A stretch of DNA of 64,000 bases from Bombilactobacillus bombi (lineage in GTDB: Bacteria; Bacillota; Bacilli; Lactobacillales; Lactobacillaceae): contig NZ_CP031513.1 of the NCBI RefSeq assembly GCF_003522965.1, positions 62,001 to 126,000 on the forward strand. The letters are read 5' to 3'. The notes beneath the pieces were generated by a model that ran no database searches, was not told where the DNA came from, and saw only the letters and a list, made by a program, of their open reading frames with translations. This document shows positions 10,277-19,233 of this stretch, in pieces. A program made the position numbers and the translations under genes. The stretch's first letter is position 1, and each line of letters starts with the position of its first letter.

Positions 10277-11611
10277 TTATTTTAAAGCACCATTAATAAT
10301 TTGTGCTTGAAATTCTTGTAAATACGGTGCAAAAGTACTGCTTTCGGGATTGGCTAACATTTCTTTTGGAAAATAAAAGCGGTGATCACCACTTTCTCGT
10401 CCACTCAAAGCTTTTACTAGTGGACTAATAGTTGATAACTCTTGCAAAGTGCCATCCGGTTGTTGTAATTCAATCTGGGTTTTGGGTTCTTTAGATGATG
10501 GTCGATATAAGTCATAGGGCAAATCAAAACTATTATTAATTGCAGTATAAAAGTTTTGATCAAAACCGGAATTTTGTATTAATGCTTGTAGTTGCTTAAT
10601 TTCAACTTGTTGTGCGGGTGCAAAGGTAATAGATTTGAAGGGCCGGCGATCCAAAAAACGATGAACTAAATCACGTAAGATCGTATCCGGATGATCACGC
10701 CAAATATTAAAGTAAGTATTTAAGACATCATCATCTAAGCGTACATAATCACTAACTGTAATTTGGTTCTCAAAAAAAGGAATCAGCAGACTCGGCATTT
10801 CAAAGCTATCCATATCTCCGCGTTCGTATAAAAATTTGGCCCGATGCAATAATTGCATTAAAACCACTTCCATTCCGCGTGATACGGGATGAAAATAAAC
10901 CTGCTGATACATTTGAAATCTAGACACAATATAATCCTCAACCGCATGCATACCATCAATATTAAAGGCAATACCACCGGCGTAGGGGCGAATAACGCGC
11001 ATGATACGCGTTAAGTCAAACATACCATATTGAGTGCCAGTATAATAAGCATCCCGCAACAGATAATCCATTCGGTCAGCATCAATTTGGCTGGAAATCA
11101 TTTGCACAACTTGCATATTAGGATAGGTTTTAGCAATAACACTGGCCACTTTATCCGGAAAATCAAGACTAACTTGACGTAAAATTTGATTAACTTGGGT
11201 ACTAGAATCCGTAATAATTTTACGAGTCCAAGCTTCATGATCTGTCTTAAAAATATGTTCAAAAGTATGTGAATAAGGACCATGACCAATATCATGTAAT
11301 AAGGCTGCACATAATGCTACCAGACGTTCTTCGTCGTTCCAAAGACCATCTCCTGCATGTTTTGTCGGATAATTATGCTCAAAAGTATCACAAATCCGGC
11401 GAGTTACTTCATATACTCCTAAACAATGGCTAAAGCGTGAATGTTCTGCACCATGAAAGGTAAAAGAAGTGGTTCCTAGCTGCTTAATTCTGCGTAAGCG
11501 CTGAAACTCTGGTGTATTAATTAAATCTAAAATAACTTGGTGTTGAACGTGAATATAGTTGTGAACCGGGTCGCGAAAAACTTTTTCACGTGCTAAAAGG
11601 TCATTTTCCAT
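10277..11611 (-). CDS. HD-domain phosphohydrolase, YwfO / dNTP triphosphohydrolase-like
   Basis: This 444-residue protein has an N-terminal HD domain with HSRFSHCLGVYE (first His) and LLHDIGHGPYSHTFEH (the His-Asp pair and later His), the pattern of SAMHD1-like and dGTPase-like enzymes. The opening FRDPVHNYIHV and the helical second half match Bacillus YwfO and the Enterococcus dNTPase of the same group, so hydrolysis of dNTPs to deoxynucleosides is the best guess. Its ATG overlaps the last base of the upstream lipL-like stop codon, so translation is coupled. Bacillus also keeps ywfO and ywfL (lipL) at one locus. Confidence 0.88.
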   Translation of the reverse strand: MENDLLAREKVFRDPVHNYIHVQHQVILDLINTPEFQRLRRIKQLGTTSFTFHGAEHSRFSHCLGVYEVTRRICDTFEHNYPTKHAGDGLWNDEERLVALCAALLHDIGHGPYSHTFEHIFKTDHEAWTRKIITDSSTQVNQILRQVSLDFPDKVASVIAKTYPNMQVVQMISSQIDADRMDYLLRDAYYTGTQYGMFDLTRIMRVIRPYAGGIAFNIDGMHAVEDYIVSRFQMYQQVYFHPVSRGMEVVLMQLLHRAKFLYERGDMDSFEMPSLLIPFFENQITVSDYVRLDDDVLNTYFNIWRDHPDTILRDLVHRFLDRRPFKSITFAPAQQVEIKQLQALIQNSGFDQNFYTAINNSFDLPYDLYRPSSKEPKTQIELQQPDGTLQELSTISPLVKALSGRESGDHRFYFPKEMLANPESSTFAPYLQEFQAQIINGALK

Positions 11612-12426
11612 TAATTATTTTCCTCCAAAATAACCTTATTTAGACGTTGTTGTTTGGCGTGTTCTTTATTTATGATAGCTTGAAAGTCAGGCTGTTGTTT
11701 AAGTAGTTGTGGTGTTAATACTTGTAAATCTACTGGTGTAGCTTTATAAGCCGCCAGTAGTCGTTTTTTACAATCATTAACGGTAATTGGTGTTGATAAA
11801 AAATCTTGAATATTGGCCATAGTTTCGGGCCAAATTAGAGGGTAGGTATCATTATGAGTTGTATTAGCCGCTTGATAAAATTGTTGTAATAATTGACCAC
11901 GGGCTGGTTGATTGCCGTTAACGGATAAATAAATCATTACAACGACAGCTTCATGTTGGCGTCTTTGCGCAATCCCGCCAATTTTTTGTCCCTGAACAAC
12001 AATATCATAATCTCCTGGACAATAAGAATGTTCTACTTGATAATGTTCTAAATTAAGTTCACCAAAAGCTGCTTGTAAATAATCAAACGCTTGTTGGTAA
12101 GCTTGATCAATGGTGAGAGATGTTTTTTGGGGAATAAAAAAACTGATATTTAAAATTCCTGGTTCGCTAATAACGGCCAATCCACCTGAATTACGAATAA
12201 AGGCATGATAGTGAAAATCATGCAATAAACTAATACCTGCTGGTAAATCAGCTAAGTGTTTGTCTTGCAGTCCTAAAATAACTGTTGGCAATGTCTGCCA
12301 AAAATGTAAAATGGGTTGCTGCTTGTTACTGCATAACTGTAATAAATAATTAGTTTCCGGGAAGATGTTTGCTAATTCTATTTGATTTTGATAATTATAA
12401 TCATAAATCCAAGCTTTTTTTGTCAT
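11611..12426 (-). CDS. lipoate/octanoyl transferase, LipL (YwfL)-like
   Basis: This 271-residue protein has the biotin/lipoate ligase fold (BPL_LplA_LipB): RNSGGLAVISEPGILNISF near residue 75 and GQKIGGIAQRR near 150. The SYCPGDYDI motif holds a Cys at the place of the catalytic Cys in Bacillus LipL, which moves octanoyl or lipoyl groups from GcvH to the E2 subunits of dehydrogenase complexes. It lacks the long adenylation-type C-terminus of LplA ligases. Lipoate ligase remains an alternative. The start ATG follows GAGGATA. The pairing with a YwfO-like gene copies the Bacillus locus and supports LipL. Confidence 0.78.
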   Translation of the reverse strand: MTKKAWIYDYNYQNQIELANIFPETNYLLQLCSNKQQPILHFWQTLPTVILGLQDKHLADLPAGISLLHDFHYHAFIRNSGGLAVISEPGILNISFFIPQKTSLTIDQAYQQAFDYLQAAFGELNLEHYQVEHSYCPGDYDIVVQGQKIGGIAQRRQHEAVVVMIYLSVNGNQPARGQLLQQFYQAANTTHNDTYPLIWPETMANIQDFLSTPITVNDCKKRLLAAYKATPVDLQVLTPQLLKQQPDFQAIINKEHAKQQRLNKVILEENN

Positions 12427-12523
12427 ATCTTATCCTCATTTCACTAATCTATTTTTAGTTTAATTAAAATTGGGCATAATTACAATTAGATACTGGCAGA
12501 TATCCAAAAAATTCAGTGTTTAT

Positions 12524-12553
12524 TTGGCATTGTTAATTTTTAATAGTTATAAT
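12524..12553 (+). promoter_or_regulatory. promoter of the DUF1934 gene and rpoE
   Basis: TTGGCA and TATAAT are 18 bases apart, about 40 bases before the ATG at 12592. The gap to the divergent lipL-like gene is 165 bases. Confidence 0.65.
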
Positions 12554-12591
12554 AAAAGAGAATATTTATAATTAATGTAGAAGGTGAAACC

Positions 12592-13026
12592 ATGACGCAG
12601 CGGCAAACTCAAAATGTCCAAATACAGTTAGCCATTCAAACAACTCAAGATGGTCATACAGATAATTATGCGATTACAGAGGTTGGGCAAGCAGTTAAGA
12701 TTGGTTCGCAATTATATTTACGTTATCAAGAATCTAATTCTCATCAAAAAATTAAAGTACTTTTTAAAGTTTCAGAGGATAATTTATTGACAATCAAGCG
12801 TTCAGTTGATGCGCAAGTGCCTACCAAATTAGTTTTTAATCGTCAAAAAGATCAGCTTATTGATTATCCTACAGCTTATGGCAATTTATCTTTAGTTACA
12901 CATACTCATAAAATGCGGCTTTTAATTTCTCAAGCCCCAATTTCTGGTAAAATTGAATTAGATTATTCTTTAAGCAGCCAAAATAATTTAGTGGCAGATT
13001 ATAAGTTAAGATTGATTTTTAAGTGA
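12592..13026 (+). CDS. DUF1934 family beta-barrel protein (YwiB-like)
   Basis: The 144-residue product fits the DUF1934 family, related to Bacillus YwiB, a calycin-like beta barrel of unknown function. Visible hallmarks are the run of beta strands, the SQLYLRYQES segment, ITIKR-like LLTIKRS and the final LDYSLSSQNNLVADYKLRLIF strand pair. No catalytic motif is evident and there is no signal peptide. It stands 47 bases upstream of rpoE on the same strand, an arrangement common in lactobacilli. The start ATG follows GAAGGTG. Confidence 0.8.
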   Translation: MTQRQTQNVQIQLAIQTTQDGHTDNYAITEVGQAVKIGSQLYLRYQESNSHQKIKVLFKVSEDNLLTIKRSVDAQVPTKLVFNRQKDQLIDYPTAYGNLSLVTHTHKMRLLISQAPISGKIELDYSLSSQNNLVADYKLRLIFK

Positions 13027-13073
13027 TAAATCGTTAATATTAAAGACAGACTGTTGAAAGGACGTGGACGTAG

Positions 13074-13661
13074 TTGGCTTTAGAACTCAAGCAATTCGAC
13101 GGTGAAAATAAAAGTGATTTATCAATGATTGAGGTAGCACGGGCTATTTTGGAACAAAAAGGCGAAGCAATGACTTTTGCTGATATTGTAAATGATATTC
13201 AACAATACCTAGATAAGAGTGATCATGAGATTCGTGAACGCTTGCCGCAATTTTATACAGATCTAAATGGCGATGGTGGTTTTATTTCCTTAGGTGAGAA
13301 TGTTTGGGGACTACGGACTTGGTATCCTTATGATTCTGTGGATGAAGAGGTTAATCATCCAGAAGATGCAGAAGATGTTAAAACCCCACAAATTAAACGT
13401 GTCAATGCCTTTTTAGATGACGATGATGATGACGATGATGTCATCGACTATGATGATGATAGTACAGATGTTTTAGATGATGACAGTGATGACGATGATC
13501 AAATACCTGATTTATCCAAGTTTTCTAATGCAGAATTAGATTTTGACGATGAAGAAAATACTTTACCCGATGATGATGATTTAGATGACGGCATTGAAGG
13601 AGATTTGAGTGAATTTTCTGATGATGACGACGATGATGATGAAGATATTGATGATAAATAA
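13074..13661 (+). CDS. rpoE: DNA-directed RNA polymerase delta subunit
   Basis: The delta subunit of Gram-positive RNA polymerase speeds recycling and makes initiation more sensitive to the first nucleotide. The 195-residue product has the HARE-HTH winged-helix domain (about 15-90, with [19 protein letters not shown]) and a C-terminal half made almost only of Asp, Glu and short hydrophobic breaks, the disordered acidic tail that mimics nucleic acid. The start is TTG, chosen because GAAAGGA precedes it by 11 bases. The sequence encoding the tail is a GAT/GAC microsatellite. pyrG follows, as in Bacillus, and delta's effect on initiating nucleotides is relevant to its leader. Confidence 0.95.
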   Translation: MALELKQFDGENKSDLSMIEVARAILEQKGEAMTFADIVNDIQQYLDKSDHEIRERLPQFYTDLNGDGGFISLGENVWGLRTWYPYDSVDEEVNHPEDAEDVKTPQIKRVNAFLDDDDDDDDVIDYDDDSTDVLDDDSDDDDQIPDLSKFSNAELDFDDEENTLPDDDDLDDGIEGDLSEFSDDDDDDDEDIDDK

Positions 13662-13682
13662 ACTGTTCTTTGATAAAAATGT

Positions 13683-13711
13683 TTGACGATTTTGCTAAAT
13701 CTTTATACAAT
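13683..13711 (+). promoter_or_regulatory. pyrG promoter with GGGC start site
   Basis: TTGACG and TACAAT are exactly 17 bases apart. Seven bases after the -10 element the sequence reads GGGCGC (13719-13724), the right distance for transcription to start on the G-run. A GGGC start is what allows polymerase slippage when CTP is low in Bacillus pyrG. Confidence 0.75.
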
Positions 13712-13740
13712 GTTATTTGGGCGCTTTATAGTGCGTTTGT

Positions 13741-13781
13741 AGGCTCTCTATTCTATGCTTGGTTGAATGGAGGCCTTTTTT
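13741..13781 (+). terminator. pyrG leader attenuator
   Basis: AGGC(T)CTCTATTC pairs with GAATGGAGGCCT in a 12-pair stem with one bulged T, and six T follow. The 5' arm is pyrimidine-rich (CTCTCT), so a transcript that starts with extra G residues could pair with it and stop the terminator forming. This is the architecture known from Bacillus pyrG. Confidence 0.75.
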
Positions 13782-13839
13782 AATTTATTCAAACTGACCT
13801 ACGAGTCCACCCAGTAATCTAATAAAAGGAGATATGCGC

Positions 13840-15453
13840 ATGACCAAATATATTTTTGTTACCGGTGGGGTTGTTTCTTCTTTAGGTAAAGGTATTGTAG
13901 CCGCTTGTTTGGGACGTTTATTGAAAAACCGCGGTTTAAAAGTTACTTTACAGAAATTTGATCCTTATATTAATGTTGATCCGGGAACAATGAGCCCATA
14001 CCAACATGGTGAAGTTTTTGTAACCAATGATGGTACAGAGACCGATTTAGATTTAGGGCATTACGAAAGATTTATTGATATTGACCTTAATAAATATTCT
14101 AATGTGACAACTGGAAAAATTTATTCGGAAGTTATTCAAAAAGAACGTAAAGGTGAATACAATGGAGCAACGGTCCAGGTAATTCCGCATATCACTAATA
14201 TGATTAAAGAAAAAATTATGCGTGCTGCAACAACAACTGACTCTGATGTCATTATTACTGAAGTTGGTGGAACTGTTGGCGATATTGAATCTTTGCCATA
14301 TTTAGAGGCTTTGCGGCAGATGAAAGCTGAAGTGGGAACGGAAAATGTTATCTATATCCATACAACTTTGATTCCGTATCTTAAAGCTGCAGGCGAAATG
14401 AAGACTAAGCCAACCCAACATAGTGTGAAAGAATTACGGGGAGTGGGAATTCAGCCTAATATCTTAGTTGTCCGGACGGAAAAGCCAATCTCTCAAAGTA
14501 TGCGTAATAAAATTGCTTCATTTTGTGACGTAGATCCTGAAGCAGTAATTGAATCTTTAGATGTACCAACGTTATATTCAATTCCACTAAATCTACAAAA
14601 GCAGGGTATGGACCAAATTGTTTGTGACTACCTGCATTTACAGACACCACCAGCTGATATGAAAGAATGGAAGCGGCTGGAACAACGGGTCTTAAATTTG
14701 AAACATCAAACGACAATTGCTTTGGTAGGTAAATACATTGAATTAAAAGATGCGTATATATCTGTCAATGAAGCTTTGAAGCATGCCGGTTACGCTTATG
14801 ATACTGATGTGCAAGTTAAACGCATTAGTGCTGAAGATATTACTGCTGATAATGTATCCGCCAAAATGCAAGGAATTGACGGAATTATCGTTCCTGGTGG
14901 CTTTGGCACTCGTGGCTTAGAAGGCATGATTCAAACTATCAAGTATGCTCGTGAAAACGACGTGCCATTTTTAGGTGTTTGCCTAGGAATGCAAATGACT
15001 TGCGTGGAATTTGCTCGTGATGTGGCTGGTATTAGTGATGCAATTAGTGGAGAAGTTAATCCAAACGCTGAACATAAGATTATTGATTTGATGGCAGATC
15101 AAAAGAATATTGAAAATCGTGGCGGTACATTACGTTTAGGTGCTTATCCATGTAAATTAAAAGCTGGTAGTGTTGCTGGTAATGCTTATGATAATCAAAG
15201 TGTAATTCAAGAGCGTCATCGCCATCGTTACGAATTCAATAATGAATTTCGCGATACTTTAGGACAGCATGGATTAGTATTTTCGGGAGTTTCTCCAGAT
15301 AATCGGTTAGTCGAAGTAGTAGAATTACCTCAGAATAAGTTTTTTGTGGGTGTACAGTATCATCCTGAATTCTTATCACGTCCAGATCGTCCAGAGCCGA
15401 TTTATAAAAAGTTTGTTGGTGCTGCTTGTGGATTAAGTGCTAGTGATATCTGA
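13840..15453 (+). CDS. pyrG: CTP synthase
   Basis: CTP synthase aminates UTP with glutamine nitrogen and ATP. The 537-residue product begins [18 protein letters not shown], with the synthetase domain up to about 270 ([20 protein letters not shown]) and a class I glutamine amidotransferase domain after it (GVCLGMQM with the catalytic Cys near 380, and YHPEF near 510). The ATG at 13840 is preferred to the in-frame ATG at 13834 because AAAAGGAG lies eight bases before it. A CTP-responsive leader precedes the gene. murA follows, separated by 74 bases, with no terminator. Confidence 0.98.
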   Translation: MTKYIFVTGGVVSSLGKGIVAACLGRLLKNRGLKVTLQKFDPYINVDPGTMSPYQHGEVFVTNDGTETDLDLGHYERFIDIDLNKYSNVTTGKIYSEVIQKERKGEYNGATVQVIPHITNMIKEKIMRAATTTDSDVIITEVGGTVGDIESLPYLEALRQMKAEVGTENVIYIHTTLIPYLKAAGEMKTKPTQHSVKELRGVGIQPNILVVRTEKPISQSMRNKIASFCDVDPEAVIESLDVPTLYSIPLNLQKQGMDQIVCDYLHLQTPPADMKEWKRLEQRVLNLKHQTTIALVGKYIELKDAYISVNEALKHAGYAYDTDVQVKRISAEDITADNVSAKMQGIDGIIVPGGFGTRGLEGMIQTIKYARENDVPFLGVCLGMQMTCVEFARDVAGISDAISGEVNPNAEHKIIDLMADQKNIENRGGTLRLGAYPCKLKAGSVAGNAYDNQSVIQERHRHRYEFNNEFRDTLGQHGLVFSGVSPDNRLVEVVELPQNKFFVGVQYHPEFLSRPDRPEPIYKKFVGAACGLSASDI

Positions 15454-15527
15454 TTTTAGTGTACTTTTACTAGTTTTTATATTATTATTTTAAGAGTAAT
15501 AGCAATTAAGAAGGGCTGAGAGAAAAT

Positions 15528-16796
15528 ATGGCAAAGATGGTTATTCACGGGGGAAAAAGACTTTCTGGATCCGTTACGATCGGCGGTGCGAAAAACAGTA
15601 CTGTTGCGATTATCCCCGCGGCCATTTTGTCGGATACTCCCGTCGTGCTTGATTCTGTGCCGCAGATTAAAGATGTATACAATTTAATGGATATGCTGGC
15701 AGATATGAATGTGAAGTCCAGCTTTCAAGATCATGTTTTAACAATTGATCCTACTAATATTAAGTTGGTGCCACTTCCACATGGTAAAGTAACCAGTTTA
15801 CGGGCCTCTTATTATTTTATGGGCTCGTTATTAGGACGTTTTGGCAAGGCAGTAGTCGGTTTTCCTGGTGGGGATGACATTGGACCGCGCCCCATTGATC
15901 AACATATTAAAGGGTTTAAAGCTTTAGGTGCACAAGTAAAACAGCATGATAATTCAATCGTTATTGAAGCACCAAATGGTTTGCATGGTGCACGCATCTT
16001 TTTAGATATGGTATCCGTAGGAGCAACAATAAATATTATTTTGGCAGCTGTTCGAGCCAAAGGGACTACAATTATTGAAAATGCAGCCAAAGAACCCGAA
16101 ATCATTGATTTGGCAACCTTTTTGAATAATATGGGGGCCAAAATTCGGGGTGTGGGAACTCAGACTATTAGAATTGTTGGTGTACCACATTTAAAATCAA
16201 CTAACTCACATATTATTATCCCAGATCGCATCGAAGCAGGAACTTATTTATCTTTAGCGGCTGCAGTAGGTGATGGGATTTTAGTTAAAAATATTATTGC
16301 AGAACATTTGGATGCTTTTTTAGCTAAATTACAAGAAATGGGTGTTAATCTAGATATTCGTGAAGATAGTATTTTTGTATATCCCAATAGTCAATTAACT
16401 GGCGTTAAAGTGAAAACAAGCCCTTATCCAGGGTTTGCTACGGACTTACAGCAACCCTTAACACCTTTGATGTTGTTGGCAGATCGGCAAAGTTTGATTA
16501 TTGATACAATTTATCCCAAACGTACTCGTCATATCCCGGAACTAATTAAAATGGGAGCGAAGATTCGAGTAATTGACGGACAGATTGTAATTGATCCGAC
16601 GGAACAGTTGATGGGCACTCAAGTTACTGCGGAAGAAATTCGCGGCGGTGCATCGTTAATGATTGCTGCTTTAATGGCACAAGGAACAACAGTGATTAAT
16701 CAAGCAGAAAATATTATGCGTGGTTATGATTGCATTATTGATAAATTACATGATTTGCAAGCAGAAGTCAGTTATTCAGGCACAGAATTATTTTAA
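15528..16796 (+). CDS. murA: UDP-N-acetylglucosamine 1-carboxyvinyltransferase, Asp-type active-site loop
   Basis: MurA transfers enolpyruvate from PEP to UDP-GlcNAc, the first committed step of peptidoglycan synthesis. The 422-residue product has the two-lobed EPSP-synthase fold, GGAKNS with the PEP-binding Lys22-Asn23, and DVVSVGAT-like LDMVSVGAT. The mobile loop reads FPGGDDIGPRP: Asp116 replaces the Cys found in most MurA enzymes, the residue that fosfomycin alkylates. Asp at this place keeps activity in Mycobacterium, Chlamydia and Borrelia and gives natural fosfomycin resistance. The overall pattern is closer to the MurZ/MurAB paralogue; whether a second copy exists cannot be seen. The ATG follows AAGGGCTG. 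Confidence 0.96.
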   Translation: MAKMVIHGGKRLSGSVTIGGAKNSTVAIIPAAILSDTPVVLDSVPQIKDVYNLMDMLADMNVKSSFQDHVLTIDPTNIKLVPLPHGKVTSLRASYYFMGSLLGRFGKAVVGFPGGDDIGPRPIDQHIKGFKALGAQVKQHDNSIVIEAPNGLHGARIFLDMVSVGATINIILAAVRAKGTTIIENAAKEPEIIDLATFLNNMGAKIRGVGTQTIRIVGVPHLKSTNSHIIIPDRIEAGTYLSLAAAVGDGILVKNIIAEHLDAFLAKLQEMGVNLDIREDSIFVYPNSQLTGVKVKTSPYPGFATDLQQPLTPLMLLADRQSLIIDTIYPKRTRHIPELIKMGAKIRVIDGQIVIDPTEQLMGTQVTAEEIRGGASLMIAALMAQGTTVINQAENIMRGYDCIIDKLHDLQAEVSYSGTELF

Positions 16797-16802
16797 AGTT
16801 AA

Positions 16803-16831
16803 TTGCAACTCATAGTATTTCGTGGTATCAT
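16803..16831 (+). promoter_or_regulatory. promoter of rpmE2
   Basis: TTGCAA and TATCAT are 17 bases apart with TG at the extended -10 position. Confidence 0.65.
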
Positions 16832-16896
16832 TTTGTAATGTCAGTAAATTTAATCTCTAGATCAGCAGATGATTTAGGGCAAGGAGTGTATATTAA

Positions 16897-17145
16897 ATGA
16901 AAAAAGGAATTCATCCAGATTATCACCAAGTTGTATTTATGGATTCTGCAACTGGTAAAAAGTTTTTGGCTGGATCTACTGCTAATTCAAGTGAAACTAC
17001 CGATTATGAAGGTCAAGAATATCCTTTAATTCGGGTGGAAATCACTTCTGATTCACATCCATTCTATACAGGTAAGCAAAAGTTTACTCAAGCAGATGGT
17101 CGAATCGATCGTTTCAACAAGAAGTATGGTTTAACCAACAAATAA
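16897..17145 (+). CDS. rpmE2: 50S ribosomal protein L31, type B
   Basis: L31 bridges the two ribosomal subunits. The 82-residue sequence begins [16 protein letters not shown] and ends with [12 protein letters not shown], the family signature. It has no cysteine, so it is the zinc-free type B form that in Bacillus replaces zinc-binding L31 when zinc is short. No Zur-box-like sequence is evident in its promoter. The start follows AAGGAG. The gene has its own promoter and terminator. Confidence 0.95.
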   Translation: MKKGIHPDYHQVVFMDSATGKKFLAGSTANSSETTDYEGQEYPLIRVEITSDSHPFYTGKQKFTQADGRIDRFNKKYGLTNK

Positions 17146-17154
17146 CTTTTAAAA

Positions 17155-17189
17155 AAGAACTCTTTGTTATCGACAAAGAGTTCTTTTTG
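17155..17189 (+). terminator. intrinsic terminator of rpmE2
   Basis: AAGAACTCTTTGT and ACAAAGAGTTCTT make a perfect 13-pair stem around TATCG, followed by a T-run. Confidence 0.9.
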
Positions 17190-17204
17190 TTTTGGCGAAA
17201 TATT

Positions 17205-17213
17205 TGTTATAAT
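17205..17213 (+). promoter_or_regulatory. extended -10 promoter of the L,D-transpeptidase gene
   Basis: TGTTATAAT is a perfect extended -10 element, with only a T-rich -35 region that overlaps the tail of the preceding terminator. Confidence 0.5.
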
Positions 17214-17271
17214 ATAGCCTGTTTTAAGCTAATAAGCAAAATTAGTTTTTTAGATTAAGGAAGGTAACTTA

Positions 17272-17931
17272 ATGAAGCCATTAGCTAAGTTATTGCATCA
17301 AAAGACCTTATTGATTTGTGGTTTAATCTTTATTATACTACTAACCATTCCGGTCATTTTAGGACGTAATCTTGATTATTTGGAAAGTGCTAAAACTAGC
17401 ATTGTTAAGAAAAAAGCGCCTAAAACTTTGGCATACCACAATCATCCTAAGCAACCAAATCAGCATACTTCATCTTTGCGTGTTCCCATGAATTATTTAA
17501 AATCATCAGAAACTAAACCCTATCCGAATTTACAGCAGCACCCCCAGCTTTGGATAAGAGTCTCTCTTAAAAAGCAACGTGTCTACTTAATAGATCAGAA
17601 TAAAATCTTATATACCATGTATGCTTCAACAGGGATTGAAGATGGCGAACGCAACACTCCTAAAGGGACATATCAAATTGAGTCCGAAAGAGCACCTTAT
17701 TTTTATAGCCCTGCGATGCATGAGGGCGCTTTTTATGCTGTTTCGTTTTTAAATCACGGCATTTACTTGTTTCATTCGACACCAACGAATCAACAGCAAC
17801 AATTTTTGCCTGATGTTGCAGCAGATCTTGGCAAAAGACCTTCGTCACATGGCTGTGTTCATCTAACAGTGGCTGATTCCAAATGGGTCTATGATAATAT
17901 TCCCTATAATACTAAAGTTGTTATTAAGTAA
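17272..17931 (+). CDS. L,D-transpeptidase (YkuD domain), membrane-anchored
   Basis: This 219-residue protein has one N-terminal membrane segment (about 13-30, LLICGLIFIILLTIPVIL) that could act as an anchor or signal, a linker of about 60 residues, and a YkuD domain from about 97. The catalytic pattern is complete: HGIYLFHST and, further on, SSHGCVHL with the nucleophilic Cys. Such enzymes form 3-3 peptidoglycan cross-links, anchor proteins or trim peptides outside the cell, and resist most penicillins. The start ATG follows AAGGTA-like sequence. Its stop codon lies directly against the stop codon of the converging MFS gene. Confidence 0.9.
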   Translation: MKPLAKLLHQKTLLICGLIFIILLTIPVILGRNLDYLESAKTSIVKKKAPKTLAYHNHPKQPNQHTSSLRVPMNYLKSSETKPYPNLQQHPQLWIRVSLKKQRVYLIDQNKILYTMYASTGIEDGERNTPKGTYQIESERAPYFYSPAMHEGAFYAVSFLNHGIYLFHSTPTNQQQQFLPDVAADLGKRPSSHGCVHLTVADSKWVYDNIPYNTKVVIK

Positions 17932-19128
17932 TTATCCTTGTTCTTGTTTGGTAACATGGTGCACCCAAATCAAATTAATAAATTCAAGACAAGCAGTAGA
18001 TAAAAAGACTGCTCCATAGCCCAAGCTACTTGAAATTGTTGAACCTAATAGGGGTCCAGCACAATTGCCTATATATTGAAAACTTTGGTTATAACCAAAA
18101 ATACGTCCAGAAACCTCATGAGGACTATCCTTAGCTAACAAGGTTTGGACTTGTGGCAGTAAAGCGGCGTCTGATATGCCTACAAAAAAGCGCAAAATAA
18201 TTAATTGCCAAACGTGGGTAACAGCAGCCTGAGGAATATAAATTAAAGTAGCCAAAATTAATCCAGCTATTAAAACTTTTTTGGTACCGTAACGATCGCC
18301 TAAGTCACCAAATTTGGATGATAATAAGGCGGATGGAATCCCTGGCATTGCGGTAACAATTCCACTGATTAAAGCCACTTGACCTGAGTTATGCATCAGT
18401 TGTTTAACATAGAGACTAATAATTGGATTAATAGAATTGTTGGCCGTTTGAATAATTAAGGTAGTAACAAACATACCGATTACGACTTGGGGCTGGGAAA
18501 GCTTTTGCATTACTTCCCGCAAGGAAGGCTGTTTTTCTTTTGCTACAGGAGTGAAATTTTCTTTAACAAAAAATAAACAAAGGAAAAAGGCTGATAATAA
18601 TAAACAACCTGTAATTAAAAACGGAATCCGATATCCCCAAATTTGAGCAATAACGCCACCAACTAAAGGACCTAACAACGATCCAGAAACAGTTCCGGTA
18701 GTCAATGTTCCTAATGCTTTACCCACGTGTTTATGAGGTGCAGAAGTGGCAATTAAAGTGTTAGAATTACCGATATATCCTGAAAAAATTCCTTGTAAGG
18801 CGCGCAAAAATACTAACTGATAAATATTAGTGACTAATGACATTGTGCCAATAACTAATGCCATTCCTAAAGAAGCACGTAAAATCATCAATTTGCGACC
18901 TTTGCGATCAGCCAGCTTACCCCAAAAAGGAGAAATAATGGCTGAAACAATAAAAGTAACTGAAAAAGTAATTCCTGACCAAAGTGATATTTGCTGATTA
19001 TTAAATTGACCGAGAGTATTAATATAAAGCGATAAGAAGGGGGTTACCATACTGAATCCAATTCCTGCGATAAAGTTACCGAATGTTAAAATGTACATAT
19101 TGCGACGCCAATAATTATCCGTTTGCAT
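17932..19128 (-). CDS. MFS multidrug efflux transporter (DHA1 type)
   Basis: This 398-residue protein has about 12 hydrophobic segments and the marks of drug:H+ antiporters: motif A GKLADRKGRKLMI after the second helix, and the motif C-like stretch SLLGPLVGGVIA in the fifth. The nearest named relatives are PmrA/NorA-like exporters of Gram-positive cocci, but the substrate cannot be read from sequence. The start ATG stands 105 bases from the divergent murF start. No terminator separates it from the converging L,D-transpeptidase gene, so the two transcripts may run into each other. Confidence 0.88.
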   Translation of the reverse strand: MQTDNYWRRNMYILTFGNFIAGIGFSMVTPFLSLYINTLGQFNNQQISLWSGITFSVTFIVSAIISPFWGKLADRKGRKLMILRASLGMALVIGTMSLVTNIYQLVFLRALQGIFSGYIGNSNTLIATSAPHKHVGKALGTLTTGTVSGSLLGPLVGGVIAQIWGYRIPFLITGCLLLSAFFLCLFFVKENFTPVAKEKQPSLREVMQKLSQPQVVIGMFVTTLIIQTANNSINPIISLYVKQLMHNSGQVALISGIVTAMPGIPSALLSSKFGDLGDRYGTKKVLIAGLILATLIYIPQAAVTHVWQLIILRFFVGISDAALLPQVQTLLAKDSPHEVSGRIFGYNQSFQYIGNCAGPLLGSTISSSLGYGAVFLSTACLEFINLIWVHHVTKQEQG

Positions 19129-19233
19129 GGAACTATCACCTGCTATTCAAAAGTCTTGAAAATAATTATAGCACTATCCATACTTGAAAAAATTTAGTAT
19201 GCTGAAATAAAAGTAATTTTAGGAGTAATAATT

